From Chthonobacter rhizosphaerae (GTDB lineage Bacteria; Pseudomonadota; Alphaproteobacteria; Rhizobiales; Pleomorphomonadaceae): DNA of 64,000 nt. Shown piece by piece: positions 35,660 to 44,244 of the stretch. Below the pieces are notes generated by a model. It was not told the DNA's origin. It saw nothing but the letters and a program-made list of their open reading frames with translations, and did no database searches. Location: positions 62,001 to 126,000 of the forward strand of contig NZ_JACDIS010000007.1 in NCBI RefSeq assembly GCF_013839525.1, given 5' to 3'. Positions within the stretch are counted from its first letter, which is position 1. Every line of letters begins with the position of its first letter. The position numbers and the translations under genes are program-made.

Positions 35660-36721
35660 GTGACCCTTACGCCTCTTACTCTCCACGACCGGATCTTCGG
35701 CTGCCTGATCGGCGGCGCTTGCGGTGATGCGCTCGGCGCACCTGTGGAATTCCTCCACATTCCGGAGATCCGGCGCGTCTACGGAGATCGAGGGATCACG
35801 GATTTCGACACTGCTTATGGCGTGTTCGGCGCGATCACTGACGACACGCAGATGACGCTGTTCACCGTGGAGGGCCTTATCCGAGCCGAGGTGCGCTTTT
35901 CCCTAAAGGGGATCTGTCATCCACCGGCAGTCGTCCATCACGCCTACCAGCGTTGGTACGCAACGCAGCAGAACGGGTATGACGATAATCCAGAGTTACT
36001 CGACCTCGACGGGTGGTTGATTAAGGAGCGACGGCTGTGGTCGCGGCGCGCGCCAGGAAACACGTGTCTGTCTGCGCTGAAGACCAATCGCTCTCTGAGC
36101 GAATCAGCCAAGAACGACAGCAAAGGCTGTGGCACCGTCATGCGGGACGCCCCGTTCGGGTTTCTGCCGGACGTGGAGCAAGCATTCCGGTTCGCGGTCC
36201 AGACCGCGCGGACAACCCACGGACATCCCTCGGCCGCTTTCTCGTCGGGCGCGCTGGCCCTGATGATCAACAGCCTGGCCAAGGGGTGCTCGTTGCCCGA
36301 TGCCGTTCAGGCTGCTCTCGTCCGTCTGCGAGGAGAAGATGGGGCGGGCGAGGTGGTGGAGTCGGTTCGGAAAGCTCTCGACATCGCCGGTCAGCCTGAC
36401 TGGCGACAGCGCCTGCCCGAAGTCGGTCGCGGCTGGGTGGCCGAGGAGGCGCTTGCCATTTCGGTTCTGTGTGCTCTGGCGGCCGACACTCCAGAGGAGG
36501 CGCTGATCGCGGCCGTGAACCACGATGGCGACTCGGACTCCACCGGCGCCATCGCCGGCAATCTCCTCGGCACGCTTCACGGCTCGGCGGCGTTCCCGAC
36601 CCGGTGGACCGAGCGGGTGGAACTCGCGGACGTGATCGCGGCCCTTTCGGCCGACTTCGCCACCATGATCGAGGGCCGTCTCGACGCGGAATCGGTCTGG
36701 GACCGCTATCCGGGACACTGA
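35660..36721 (+). CDS. ADP-ribosylglycohydrolase family protein
   Basis: This 353-residue DraG-type hydrolase has the metal-binding motifs AITDDTQMTLFT (Asp61, Asp62, Thr63) and VNHDGDSDSTGAIAGNLLG near residue 294. Both are complete. The family removes ADP-ribose from proteins or other targets. GTG 35660 has AGGA 6 bases upstream. Its base and codon composition is visibly lower in GC than its neighbours (codons such as AAT, TTA, GAT), suggesting transfer. No partner ADP-ribosyltransferase is adjacent, so it is not obviously the nitrogenase DraT-DraG system. Confidence 0.86.
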   Translation: MTLTPLTLHDRIFGCLIGGACGDALGAPVEFLHIPEIRRVYGDRGITDFDTAYGVFGAITDDTQMTLFTVEGLIRAEVRFSLKGICHPPAVVHHAYQRWYATQQNGYDDNPELLDLDGWLIKERRLWSRRAPGNTCLSALKTNRSLSESAKNDSKGCGTVMRDAPFGFLPDVEQAFRFAVQTARTTHGHPSAAFSSGALALMINSLAKGCSLPDAVQAALVRLRGEDGAGEVVESVRKALDIAGQPDWRQRLPEVGRGWVAEEALAISVLCALAADTPEEALIAAVNHDGDSDSTGAIAGNLLGTLHGSAAFPTRWTERVELADVIAALSADFATMIEGRLDAESVWDRYPGH

Positions 36722-36728
36722 CCCGCCC

Positions 36729-37544
36729 TCACGCAGTGGCCGTGGCGGGCTCGGGCGCGGGGATGCGGTGGGGGTGGGTGAAGACCTCGAAGGTGTCGCC
36801 GCGGACGATGGCCGCCAGGGTGATGCCGGCGGCTTCGGCGGTGCGGACGGCGAGCGCGGTCGGGGCCGAGATGGCGGCGAGCACGGGGGCGCCGAGGACG
36901 GCGGTCTTCTGCACCATTTCGATGGAAACGCGGCTGGTGATCACCACGATGCCGTCGGCGGTCGGGATCTTTTCGCGGGCGGTGAAGCCGATCAGCTTGT
37001 CGAGGGCATTGTGGCGGCCGACGTCCTCCCGGACGGCGATCAGGCCCTCGCCCCGCCGCCAGAAGCCGGCGGCGTGGGTGGCGCGGGTGGCGTGGCCGAG
37101 CGACTGGCGGTCGGACATGGCGTCCATGGCGGAGACGACGTCCTCGCGCCGGACGCTGCCGCCCGCCTGCACCAGACGCGCCGGCGCGCAGGCCGCCTGC
37201 AGGCTTTCCACCCCGCAGAGGCCGCAGCCGGTGGGGCCGGCGATCAGCCGGCGGCGTTCGACGACCACCCGCCCCATGTTGGGCGCCAGCCACATGCGGA
37301 GCTCGAACCCCTCGTCATGCTCCACGATGTCGAGGTCGCGGATGTCGGACGGGTCGGCGATCACGCCTTCGCTGAGGGAGAAGCCGACGGCGAAATCCTC
37401 CAGGTCGGCGGGGGTCGCCATCATGACCGCGTGGGTGGAGCCGTCGTGCACCAGGGCGATCGGCGTCTCGTCCGGCACCACCCGGTCGCGCGCCTCGCGG
37501 GCGTCGGGGGCGAGGCGGAGGGTGTCGACGCGGACGGACGTCAT
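36729..37544 (-). CDS. fdhD: Formate dehydrogenase accessory sulfurtransferase FdhD
   Basis: This 271-residue FdhD has PTGCGLCGVESL (Cys107 and Cys110, the sulfur relay pair), VREDVGRHNALDKLIG and VITSRVSIEMVQKTAVLGAP. FdhD moves sulfur from IscS to the molybdenum cofactor of formate dehydrogenase. A GAGGAAG site precedes the ATG. Structural fdh genes are not in the window. Formate from the formamidase or C1 metabolism could be the substrate source. Confidence 0.94.
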   Translation of the reverse strand: MTSVRVDTLRLAPDAREARDRVVPDETPIALVHDGSTHAVMMATPADLEDFAVGFSLSEGVIADPSDIRDLDIVEHDEGFELRMWLAPNMGRVVVERRRLIAGPTGCGLCGVESLQAACAPARLVQAGGSVRREDVVSAMDAMSDRQSLGHATRATHAAGFWRRGEGLIAVREDVGRHNALDKLIGFTAREKIPTADGIVVITSRVSIEMVQKTAVLGAPVLAAISAPTALAVRTAEAAGITLAAIVRGDTFEVFTHPHRIPAPEPATATA

Positions 37545-37642
37545 CGGGGCTTCCTCGGGTTCTGATGCTTCCGGGGAATGTAAGGGCCCGGAGCGGCGGT
37601 GGGTAGCCCGGCCGGTGGGCCGGGCCGCCGCAGGCCGCCGCG

Positions 37643-38827
37643 TCAGAGGGTCTCGACCGCGAGCGCGATGCCCTGGCCGCCGCCGATGCAGAGGGTGACG
37701 ATGCCGCGCTTCAGCCCGTCGCGCCGCATGGACTGGAGAAGCCGGGTGGTGAGCACCGCGCCCGTGGCGCCGATCGGGTGGCCGTGGGCGACCGCGCCGC
37801 CCTCCACGTTGACGATCTCCTCCGGGAAGCCGACGGCCCGGAGCACCGCGATGGCGATGGCCGCGTAGGCCTCGTTGATCTCCACCCGGTCCACGTCGGC
37901 CAGCGTCCAGCCGGCGCGCTCGAGCGCCTGGTGGACCGCCGGCACCGGGCCGAGGCCGAACATGTCCGGCTCCACGGCGGCGAGTCCGGTGGCGACCAGG
38001 CGGCCGAGCGGCCGAAGCCCCTCCCGCTCGGCGAAAGCCCGGTCGGCGACGATCATGGCCGAGGCGCCCGCGTTGAGGCCGGGGGCGTTGCCGGCCGTGA
38101 TGGTGCCGTCGTCCCGGAAGGCGGGCTTCAGCCGGGAGAGCGTCTCCGCCGTGGTGTCCGGCCGGGGCGCTTCGTCGTCGGACACGGTGACGTCGCCCTT
38201 GCGGCCCTTCACGGTGACCGGGACGATCTCGTCGGCGAAGGCGCCCGCCGACCGGGCCGCGGCGAAGCGTTGCTGCGAGCGGGCGGCCCAACGGTCCTGC
38301 GCCTCGCGGCTGATGTCCATCCGGCGGATCAGGTCCTCCGCGTGCCAGCCGGAATGTCGGCCGGAGAAGGCGTCGTGGAGGCCGTCGAGGAGCATGGCGT
38401 CCAGCACCTCGCCGGGGCCGAGCCGGAGGCCGAAGCGGCCGCTGGGAAGAAGGTAGGGGGCGCGGTCCATGTTCTCCATGCCGCCGGCCAACATGGCATC
38501 GGCGAACCCGAGCCAGACCTCGCGGGCGGCGGCGGCGATGGCCTCGGCGCCCGAGCCGCAGACCCGGTTGACGCTGACCGCCGGCACGGAGACCGGCACG
38601 CCGCCGCCGATCGCCGCCTGGCGCGACGGGTTCATGCGGTTGCCGGCCTGGACCACGTTGCCCATCACCACGCCGGAGAGGCGCGACGGGTCGAGACCGG
38701 AGCGTTCGAGGGTGGCGCGGATCGCGGCGGCGCCGAGGTCGGTGGCCGGCACGCCGGCGAAGGCGCCGTTGAAGCCGCCGATCGGCGTGCGGACGGGACT
38801 GACGAGCACGACGTCACGGGTGGTCAT
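37643..38827 (-). CDS. Acetyl-CoA C-acetyltransferase (thiolase)
   Basis: This 394-residue thiolase has VRTPIGGFNGAFAG, NRVCGSGAEAIAAAAREV with the acylated Cys, NEAYAAIAIAVLRAVG, GGAVAHGHPIGATGA with catalytic His, and LCIGGGQGIALAVE with the second Cys near the end. It condenses or cleaves acetoacetyl-CoA, in PHB synthesis or beta-oxidation. ATG 38827 is used because family sequence begins there. It is divergent from the GFA gene. Confidence 0.93.
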   Translation of the reverse strand: MTTRDVVLVSPVRTPIGGFNGAFAGVPATDLGAAAIRATLERSGLDPSRLSGVVMGNVVQAGNRMNPSRQAAIGGGVPVSVPAVSVNRVCGSGAEAIAAAAREVWLGFADAMLAGGMENMDRAPYLLPSGRFGLRLGPGEVLDAMLLDGLHDAFSGRHSGWHAEDLIRRMDISREAQDRWAARSQQRFAAARSAGAFADEIVPVTVKGRKGDVTVSDDEAPRPDTTAETLSRLKPAFRDDGTITAGNAPGLNAGASAMIVADRAFAEREGLRPLGRLVATGLAAVEPDMFGLGPVPAVHQALERAGWTLADVDRVEINEAYAAIAIAVLRAVGFPEEIVNVEGGAVAHGHPIGATGAVLTTRLLQSMRRDGLKRGIVTLCIGGGQGIALAVETL

Positions 38828-38982
38828 GAACTGCTTCCTCCCTTTCGCCCCCGCCCGACTGTGCGCAATGGGAACGGTCCCGTCCAGCCGCCAAAGGAGG
38901 GATGCGGCCATGCTTCCTGTTGAGAAGCGTCCGGCGCATGCTCAAGGTGGCGCCGAGGCTTTCGAGCGGTGGAGCGTGCGGC

Positions 38983-39402
38983 ATGACGGACCAGCAAAGG
39001 ACCAGGGCGTCGAAATCGAAACCGGTGTACGTCGGGGGTTGCCTGTGCGGGGCGATCCGCTTCGAGGCGATCGGCCCGGCGGACAAGCCGCACACCTGCT
39101 CGTGCCGCATGTGCCAGCGCCACTCGGGAGCGCTCACGACGGCGTGGGTGGAGTTCGCCAAGGACAGGGTGCGCTGGACCGGGGCCGGCGGAGCGCCGGC
39201 CCTGTGGCGCTCCTCGGACGCTTCGAGCCGCGCCTTCTGCCCGGCCTGCGGCAGCACTCTCGGGGCGGTGGACGACGCGCCCGTGGTCGCCCTCATGGTC
39301 GGCGTGTTCGACACCCCGAAGGCGCTGACTTTAATGCCGACGCGGCACAGCCACAAGGCGGGCCGGCCGCGCTGGTGGCATGTGGAGTGCCGGGCGGACT
39401 GA
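38983..39402 (+). CDS. GFA (CENP-V) domain zinc protein
   Basis: This 139-residue protein shows the GFA zinc motif set: GGCLCGAIRFE (Cys20, Cys22), HTCSCRMCQRHSG (Cys39, Cys41, Cys44) and AFCPACGSTLG. The family includes glutathione-dependent formaldehyde-activating enzyme, but most members have no proven activity. GGAG lies 8 bases before ATG 38983. It is divergent from the thiolase and precedes an esterase gene by 200 bp without a clear gene between. Confidence 0.85.
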   Translation: MTDQQRTRASKSKPVYVGGCLCGAIRFEAIGPADKPHTCSCRMCQRHSGALTTAWVEFAKDRVRWTGAGGAPALWRSSDASSRAFCPACGSTLGAVDDAPVVALMVGVFDTPKALTLMPTRHSHKAGRPRWWHVECRAD

Positions 39403-39603
39403 CCACTCGATCGTGCATCCTCCCCCGCGTATCCTGGCATACACACCCGGAAAGTTCCGGACCGGAGCGCCTGGAATCATCAAAAGTCCGCACACCGAAA
39501 CGTGTGAGACGCCCGGGTCGGCGGGTCGGAACGCCTATCCCGGGCCACCCGTTCTTCAGGCGAGCGCGCCTTGCCAAAGGCGCGCATGAGCCTGGAGGCC
39601 ATC

Positions 39604-41199
39604 ATGAAATCCCTGTCCTTCCCGGCGTTCGCGATCGCCCTCTCCGTCGGCGTTTCGAGCATCGCCATCGCCCAGACCACCGTGCCGGGCGCCACCACGG
39701 TCAACCCGACCGAAACCGAGAACGACGCCGGCACCATCGAGCAGATGACGCCCGGCAACGAGCCGGTCACCGGCGTGCCGAACGCCCGGCCGCGCGGTTC
39801 CGCGTCGGGCGGGTCCGGGACGGGCGGGTCCGGGTCGGGCGGCACCACCGCCGCCGAGAGCGCCGCCATCGCGGCCGACCCGATGGCGCGCGCGGACGAC
39901 GACATGAAGGCCGTGCTCGATGCGCTCGCCTCGCTCGACCCCAAGCCAATCGCCGAGCTCTCCCCGGAGGAGGCCCGCCGGCAGCCGTCGCCGGCCGACG
40001 CGGTGAAGAAGGTGCTCGAGGGCCGGAACCAGGGGCAGGATCAGGCGCAGGCAGAGGGCGGCCAGGCCGCCGCGCCCGAGGGCGGGGTCACCACCGAGGA
40101 CGTGAGCTTCCCGGGCGCCGAGACCGAGATCCCCGCCCGCATCTACAAGCCGGAAGGCGCGAGCGGACCGCTTCCCGTGGTGCTCTACTTCCACGGCGGC
40201 GGCTGGGTGATCGCCGATCTCGACACCTATGACGCGACGCCCCGGGCCATGGCCGAGGCGGCCAACGCCATCGTGGTGTCGGCCCACTACCGGCAGGCGC
40301 CGGAGCACAAGTTCCCGGCCGCCCACGACGACGCGGTGGCGGCCTACCGGTGGGTGCTGGAGAAGGCCGAGAGCTGGGGCGGCGACCCGGCCAAGATCGC
40401 CGTGATGGGCGAGAGCGCCGGCGGCAACCTGGCCATCAACGTCTCGATGGCGGCGCGCGAACTGAACCTGCAGATGCCGGTGCACCAGGTGCTGGTCTAC
40501 CCGGTGGCGGGCGTCGACACGAACACCAAGTCCTACATGGAGAACGCCGACGCCAAGCCGCTGAACAAGCCGATGATGGAGTGGTTCGTGAAGCAGGTCG
40601 TCGCCAACGAGAGCGACAAGCAGGACCCGCGGATCAACCTCGTCGGCGAGGCGGACATGTCGGGCCTGCCGCCGACCACCCTGATCACCGCCGAGATCGA
40701 CCCGCTGCAGACCGAAGGGCAGCAGCTGGCGAACAAGCTCCAGGAGGCCGGCGTGCCGGTGAACGGGCGCACCTACCTGGGCGTGACCCACGAGTTCTTC
40801 GGCATGGCTGACGTGGTGGCGGACGCCAAGGACGCCCAGGAGCTCGCGGCGGCCGACCTGAGGGCGGCGTTCGAGAAAACCCCGTCGGGCGTCACGAAAA
40901 CCGGCAGCGCCGACGGCGCCGCGCCGGAGACCGACGCGACCACGGCGGGCGCGCCCGCTCCGGAGGCCGACATGAACGCGGGCGCTCCGGCCACCGGCCC
41001 CGCGCCGTCCGGCACGGCCGCCGGCGGCTCGGCGACCGGGACGACCCCGAACACTGGCGCCGTGACCCCGCCGCCGCCCACCGACCGTCCGGACACCCCG
41101 GACGCGCCGACCCCGGCCGACCGGCCGACGCCGAGCGCCTCTCCGGAGCCCGGCCCGGTGCCGCCGGAGACCCCCGAGGAGCGCCCGGCACAGCCGTAA
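39604..41199 (+). CDS. Exported alpha/beta hydrolase (HSL-type esterase)
   Basis: This 531-residue secreted hydrolase has a signal peptide (LSFPAFAIALSVGVSSIAIA, cleavage near AQT). A disordered Gly/Ser region follows, then an HSL-family core: oxyanion LYFHGGGW (His197), nucleophile elbow GESAGGN (Ser271), acid Asp366 (AEIDPLQ) and His396 (VTHEFFG). The last 110 residues are Thr/Pro/Ala-rich. HSL-type enzymes cleave short acyl esters. The long low-complexity ends are unusual for the family. GGAGG precedes ATG 39604. The gene ends just before a strong bidirectional terminator. Confidence 0.86.
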   Translation: MKSLSFPAFAIALSVGVSSIAIAQTTVPGATTVNPTETENDAGTIEQMTPGNEPVTGVPNARPRGSASGGSGTGGSGSGGTTAAESAAIAADPMARADDDMKAVLDALASLDPKPIAELSPEEARRQPSPADAVKKVLEGRNQGQDQAQAEGGQAAAPEGGVTTEDVSFPGAETEIPARIYKPEGASGPLPVVLYFHGGGWVIADLDTYDATPRAMAEAANAIVVSAHYRQAPEHKFPAAHDDAVAAYRWVLEKAESWGGDPAKIAVMGESAGGNLAINVSMAARELNLQMPVHQVLVYPVAGVDTNTKSYMENADAKPLNKPMMEWFVKQVVANESDKQDPRINLVGEADMSGLPPTTLITAEIDPLQTEGQQLANKLQEAGVPVNGRTYLGVTHEFFGMADVVADAKDAQELAAADLRAAFEKTPSGVTKTGSADGAAPETDATTAGAPAPEADMNAGAPATGPAPSGTAAGGSATGTTPNTGAVTPPPPTDRPDTPDAPTPADRPTPSASPEPGPVPPETPEERPAQP

Positions 41200-41231
41200 C
41201 CCTTCGGGCTCGGCCTGATCTGCCAAGCGAG

Positions 41232-41265
41232 CGGCCGTCGGACATCCCTGTCCGGCGGCCGTTTT
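41232..41265. terminator. Rho-independent terminator between convergent genes
   Basis: CGGCCGTCGGACA pairs with TGTCCGGCGGCCG (13 bp with one G-T pair) around the loop TCCC and is followed by TTTT. It serves the esterase gene (+) and possibly the monooxygenase (-). Confidence 0.8.
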
Positions 41266-41294
41266 GCGTTCGCGGTGTCAGGCGGGACGACGCC

Positions 41295-41636
41295 TCAGGC
41301 GGCGTCGCCGACGCGCGAGCCGTCCTTGCCTTCGATGATGACGGCCTCGAAGCCTTCGAACTGCGGTCCGCCGAGATAGAGCGGCTTGGTGCCGCCGGCG
41401 CGGGCGTGCGCCTGCCGGAACTGCTCCGACCTGGTCCAGGCCACGAAGGCCTCGTGGCTCTCCCAGATGGTGTGGGACGCATAGAGCGTGTGGTCGTCGT
41501 GCGCCGGGCCGCGCAGGAGGTGGAACTCGACATAGCCCGGCACGGTGTTCAGGTGCCGCTCGCGCGTCTTCCACATCGTCTCGAAGGTTTCTTCCTCGCC
41601 ACGGATCACCCGGAAGCGGTTCATCGCAATGTACAT
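41295..41636 (-). CDS. Antibiotic biosynthesis monooxygenase-fold protein, likely haem-degrading HmuQ type
   Basis: This 113-residue single ABM ferredoxin-like domain reads MNRFRVIRGEEETFETMW, VPGYVEFHLLRGP and HTIWESHEAFVAWTRSEQFR. The IsdG/HmuQ group of this fold opens haem to release iron. Its place 105 bp after the haem TonB receptor and near hmuTUV supports that role. Catalytic residues of IsdG cannot be fixed without an alignment, so a generic monooxygenase is possible. AAAGG lies 8 bases before ATG 41636. Confidence 0.74.
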   Translation of the reverse strand: MYIAMNRFRVIRGEEETFETMWKTRERHLNTVPGYVEFHLLRGPAHDDHTLYASHTIWESHEAFVAWTRSEQFRQAHARAGGTKPLYLGGPQFEGFEAVIIEGKDGSRVGDAA

Positions 41637-41740
41637 GGATCGGGCCTTTCGGTTTTGCATCGAGGGTGAGCATTTCATCCTGTCCCCGAGGGGACGGATC
41701 TGCGAACCGTCTCTCGTCCGGCTACAAGCGGCTGTTCCGG

Positions 41741-44008
41741 TCAGAACGCATAGGTGGCGGTGAGTTTGAACGAGCGGCCGGGTTCGGAATAGTACTCCAC
41801 CGGCTGGGCCAGGCGGCCTGCGGCATTGGGGTCGGGCACGTTCAGGGCGTCGTAGTAGGTCTGGTCGAAGAGGTTGTAGACGCCGGCGGCGATCTTCAAG
41901 CCCTTGACCTGCTCCGGCTCCCACCAGCCGGTGAGGTCGACCACCCCGTAGCCGGGTGCCTTGAAGCCGGTGTTCACGTCGTCGCGCGCGGCGGCGAGTT
42001 TGGTGGAGACGTCGACGCCCCACGTCTCGGTGGCGTAGCCGAGGCCGAGGACGGCCTGGAGCGGCGGGATGCTGTCCAGATAGGCGCCCGTGTCCTCGTT
42101 CGTGCCGCGCTGGAAGGCGAGCGACGCGAAGGCGTGCCAGCGCTCGGCGATGTCCACCGACGCGCTCGCCTCGATGCCGTAGATCCGGGCGTTGGCGATG
42201 TTCTCGTAGCCGGTGATGCCGGCCTGCGGGTAGAGCCCGCCCGGCGGGGCGATCTGCACGGTATCGATGAAGTTCTCATAGCGGGTGTCGAACACGGCGA
42301 TCCGCCCGTCGACGCGCTCCCCGTCGAAGCGGGCGCCGACCTCGAAGCCGTCGCTCGTCTCCGGCTCGAGGTCCGGGTTGCCGGTCCGCAGGTAGGTGCC
42401 CACCGCGCCGAAGCGGAGATAGAGCTCGTTCACGGTCGGCGCGCGGAAACCGGCCGCGTACTGGGCATAGACGGTGAGCGCGTCGGTGACGTCATATTCG
42501 GCGAGGAGCTTCGGCGAGAGCGCCCAGTCGCTGGACGAGGGCGGCAGCGCGCCCGTGAAGGCGGCGCTGTCGGCATAGTCCCGTGTCAGCTTGGGATCCT
42601 CCGAATACCAGTCGAAGCGAAGGCCCGGCGTCAGCCGGGCATGGCCGTCGAGGAAGCCGATCTCGTCCTGGACGAACACGCCCACGGACCGGCTGTCCAC
42701 GGTCGGCATGTCGGCCTGGTTGGTGTGGAGATTGTTGCAGGCGAAGAAGCGACCCGTATAGGGACCGGTCGCCGGGCAGGAATCCCGGCCGGCGGAATAC
42801 TGGGTCGTTTCGCCGGCGAAGAGATCGAGCCCGGCGGTCACCGCGTGCCGGACGGCGCCCGTCTCGAACCGGGCGGTGGCGTCGCCGTTGAAGCCGAAGC
42901 CCGTATCCTCCACGTCGTTCTCGCGGGTGAACGGGCCGATGACGGAGGTGGACCGGTAAGCGTCCACCGTGGCGGTGCGGACGAGGCGCTGCCAGTAGAC
43001 GACCGCGCGGGCGGCGTCGAGGAGCGCGTCCTCCGGGGCGTCGAACGCGTAGTCGAGCGACACGCGCTGGCGCTCCACCGCCTCGCCGTTGCGATAGCCG
43101 CCAGGGCGGAAGTTGCCGGCGAGCGTCTGGGTGGTGCGGCCGTCGAAATCCTGGTCGCGGTCGAAGATCTCGCCAGTAAGGCCGACCACATGGCCGCCGT
43201 CGAAATGCTGGCGGAGCTTGGCGAGCCCGCTGACCTGGTCGTAGTCCTGCGGGTTCGGCTCGGACCGGGTGGGGCCGACGCCGCCGACCGTGCCCTGGTT
43301 GTCGGTCTCGTGGCCGCGCCGATAGCCGCCCTGGACGAGCAGGAAGGTGTCCGCCACCCGGGTCGCCACCGCGGCGTTGGAGAACCAGCTGCGGTCCACG
43401 GTGTCGAAGCCGGTCTTGGTCAGGACGCCGAGGGTCTTGTCGCCGGGCAGGAGATCCTCCGGGTCGAGGGTGCGGACCGCCACCACGCCGCCGAGAGCGC
43501 CGGAGCCGAAGGTGCTGCTGTCGGCGCCGCGCATCAGGTCGAGCGTGGAGAGGCTGTCGAAGTCGAAGCTGTCCGTGCCGCCGTTCGCCTGCCGGGCGCC
43601 GTCCTGCAGGTAGGGAATGCGGATACCGTCGATGGTGGTGAGCACGCGCGGGCCTTCCAGGCCGCGGATGTTCACGCTGTTGGTGCGCCGGTTGAAGCTG
43701 ATGCCGGATTCGCGCCGGGCAAGGTCCGTGAGGCTGCGGACCTGGGCGCGGTCGAGCGTTTCGCGCCTGTCGGTGGTGGTGGACGGCAGGGCGCCCGGCG
43801 CGGCCGGGGCGGCGCCCTGGAGGGTGACGGGGTCGAGCGCCACCGGCGCGTCGCCCGCGCCTTCCCCGTCCGCCGTCGCGACCGGTTGGGCCGGGGTCGG
43901 CGTCTGGGCGATCGCGACCGCCGGCAGGAGGACGACGGCGGCCGACGCCAGGAGAGACAGGCGGACCAGGAGACGGGCACGAACGACGGACGGGGACGGG
44001 GCTGTCAT
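41741..44008 (-). CDS. TonB-dependent haem/haemoglobin receptor
   Basis: This 755-residue outer-membrane receptor has a signal peptide (LVRLSLLASAAVVLLPAVAI, cleavage AQT). A plug domain follows (about 80-190, DLARRESGISFNRRTNSVNI, SSTFGSGALGGVVAVRT), then a 22-strand barrel ending in the C-terminal aromatic KLTATYAF. The FRAPTVNELYL and NPDLEPETS motifs are typical of haem/haemoglobin receptors. It imports haem with TonB energy. AGAGGAA precedes ATG 44008. It is divergent from hmuT across a 236-bp gap containing a RirA-like box. Confidence 0.92.
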   Translation of the reverse strand: MTAPSPSVVRARLLVRLSLLASAAVVLLPAVAIAQTPTPAQPVATADGEGAGDAPVALDPVTLQGAAPAAPGALPSTTTDRRETLDRAQVRSLTDLARRESGISFNRRTNSVNIRGLEGPRVLTTIDGIRIPYLQDGARQANGGTDSFDFDSLSTLDLMRGADSSTFGSGALGGVVAVRTLDPEDLLPGDKTLGVLTKTGFDTVDRSWFSNAAVATRVADTFLLVQGGYRRGHETDNQGTVGGVGPTRSEPNPQDYDQVSGLAKLRQHFDGGHVVGLTGEIFDRDQDFDGRTTQTLAGNFRPGGYRNGEAVERQRVSLDYAFDAPEDALLDAARAVVYWQRLVRTATVDAYRSTSVIGPFTRENDVEDTGFGFNGDATARFETGAVRHAVTAGLDLFAGETTQYSAGRDSCPATGPYTGRFFACNNLHTNQADMPTVDSRSVGVFVQDEIGFLDGHARLTPGLRFDWYSEDPKLTRDYADSAAFTGALPPSSSDWALSPKLLAEYDVTDALTVYAQYAAGFRAPTVNELYLRFGAVGTYLRTGNPDLEPETSDGFEVGARFDGERVDGRIAVFDTRYENFIDTVQIAPPGGLYPQAGITGYENIANARIYGIEASASVDIAERWHAFASLAFQRGTNEDTGAYLDSIPPLQAVLGLGYATETWGVDVSTKLAAARDDVNTGFKAPGYGVVDLTGWWEPEQVKGLKIAAGVYNLFDQTYYDALNVPDPNAAGRLAQPVEYYSEPGRSFKLTATYAF

Positions 44009-44130
44009 GGGTTCCTCTGCGCCGGATGGGGTGCGCCGCGCACGGGCGGCGGACGGGAGCTGGCGATCGGAAGGCGCGCGGAGGTCAGGCGCGCCGGTCC
44101 ATGGCTGACCCTTGCGCTGGTACTTAAACC

Positions 44131-44145
44131 TGAGTATCAGAGTCA
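44131..44145. promoter_or_regulatory. Candidate iron-responsive (RirA) box
   Basis: TGAGTATCAGAGTCA matches the TGA-N9-TCA iron-responsive operator of rhizobial RirA. It lies in an AT-rich stretch (44121-44155) in the divergent gap of the haem receptor and hmuT. Six fixed bases could match by chance, so confidence is moderate. Confidence 0.5.
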
Positions 44146-44244
44146 AGTTAATTGTCACCGGCGGCTTGTCATCATTCCGCACGTCCCGAACCGGCCGGGC
44201 GTTCCCGACGCCCGGATCGGACGCCCATTGCCTCGAGGTCCCCC

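Noticed and set aside
35660-36721. ADP-ribosylglycohydrolase as the nitrogenase DraG regulator
   Set aside because: No nif or draT gene nearby. The family is broad and nothing here points to nitrogenase.
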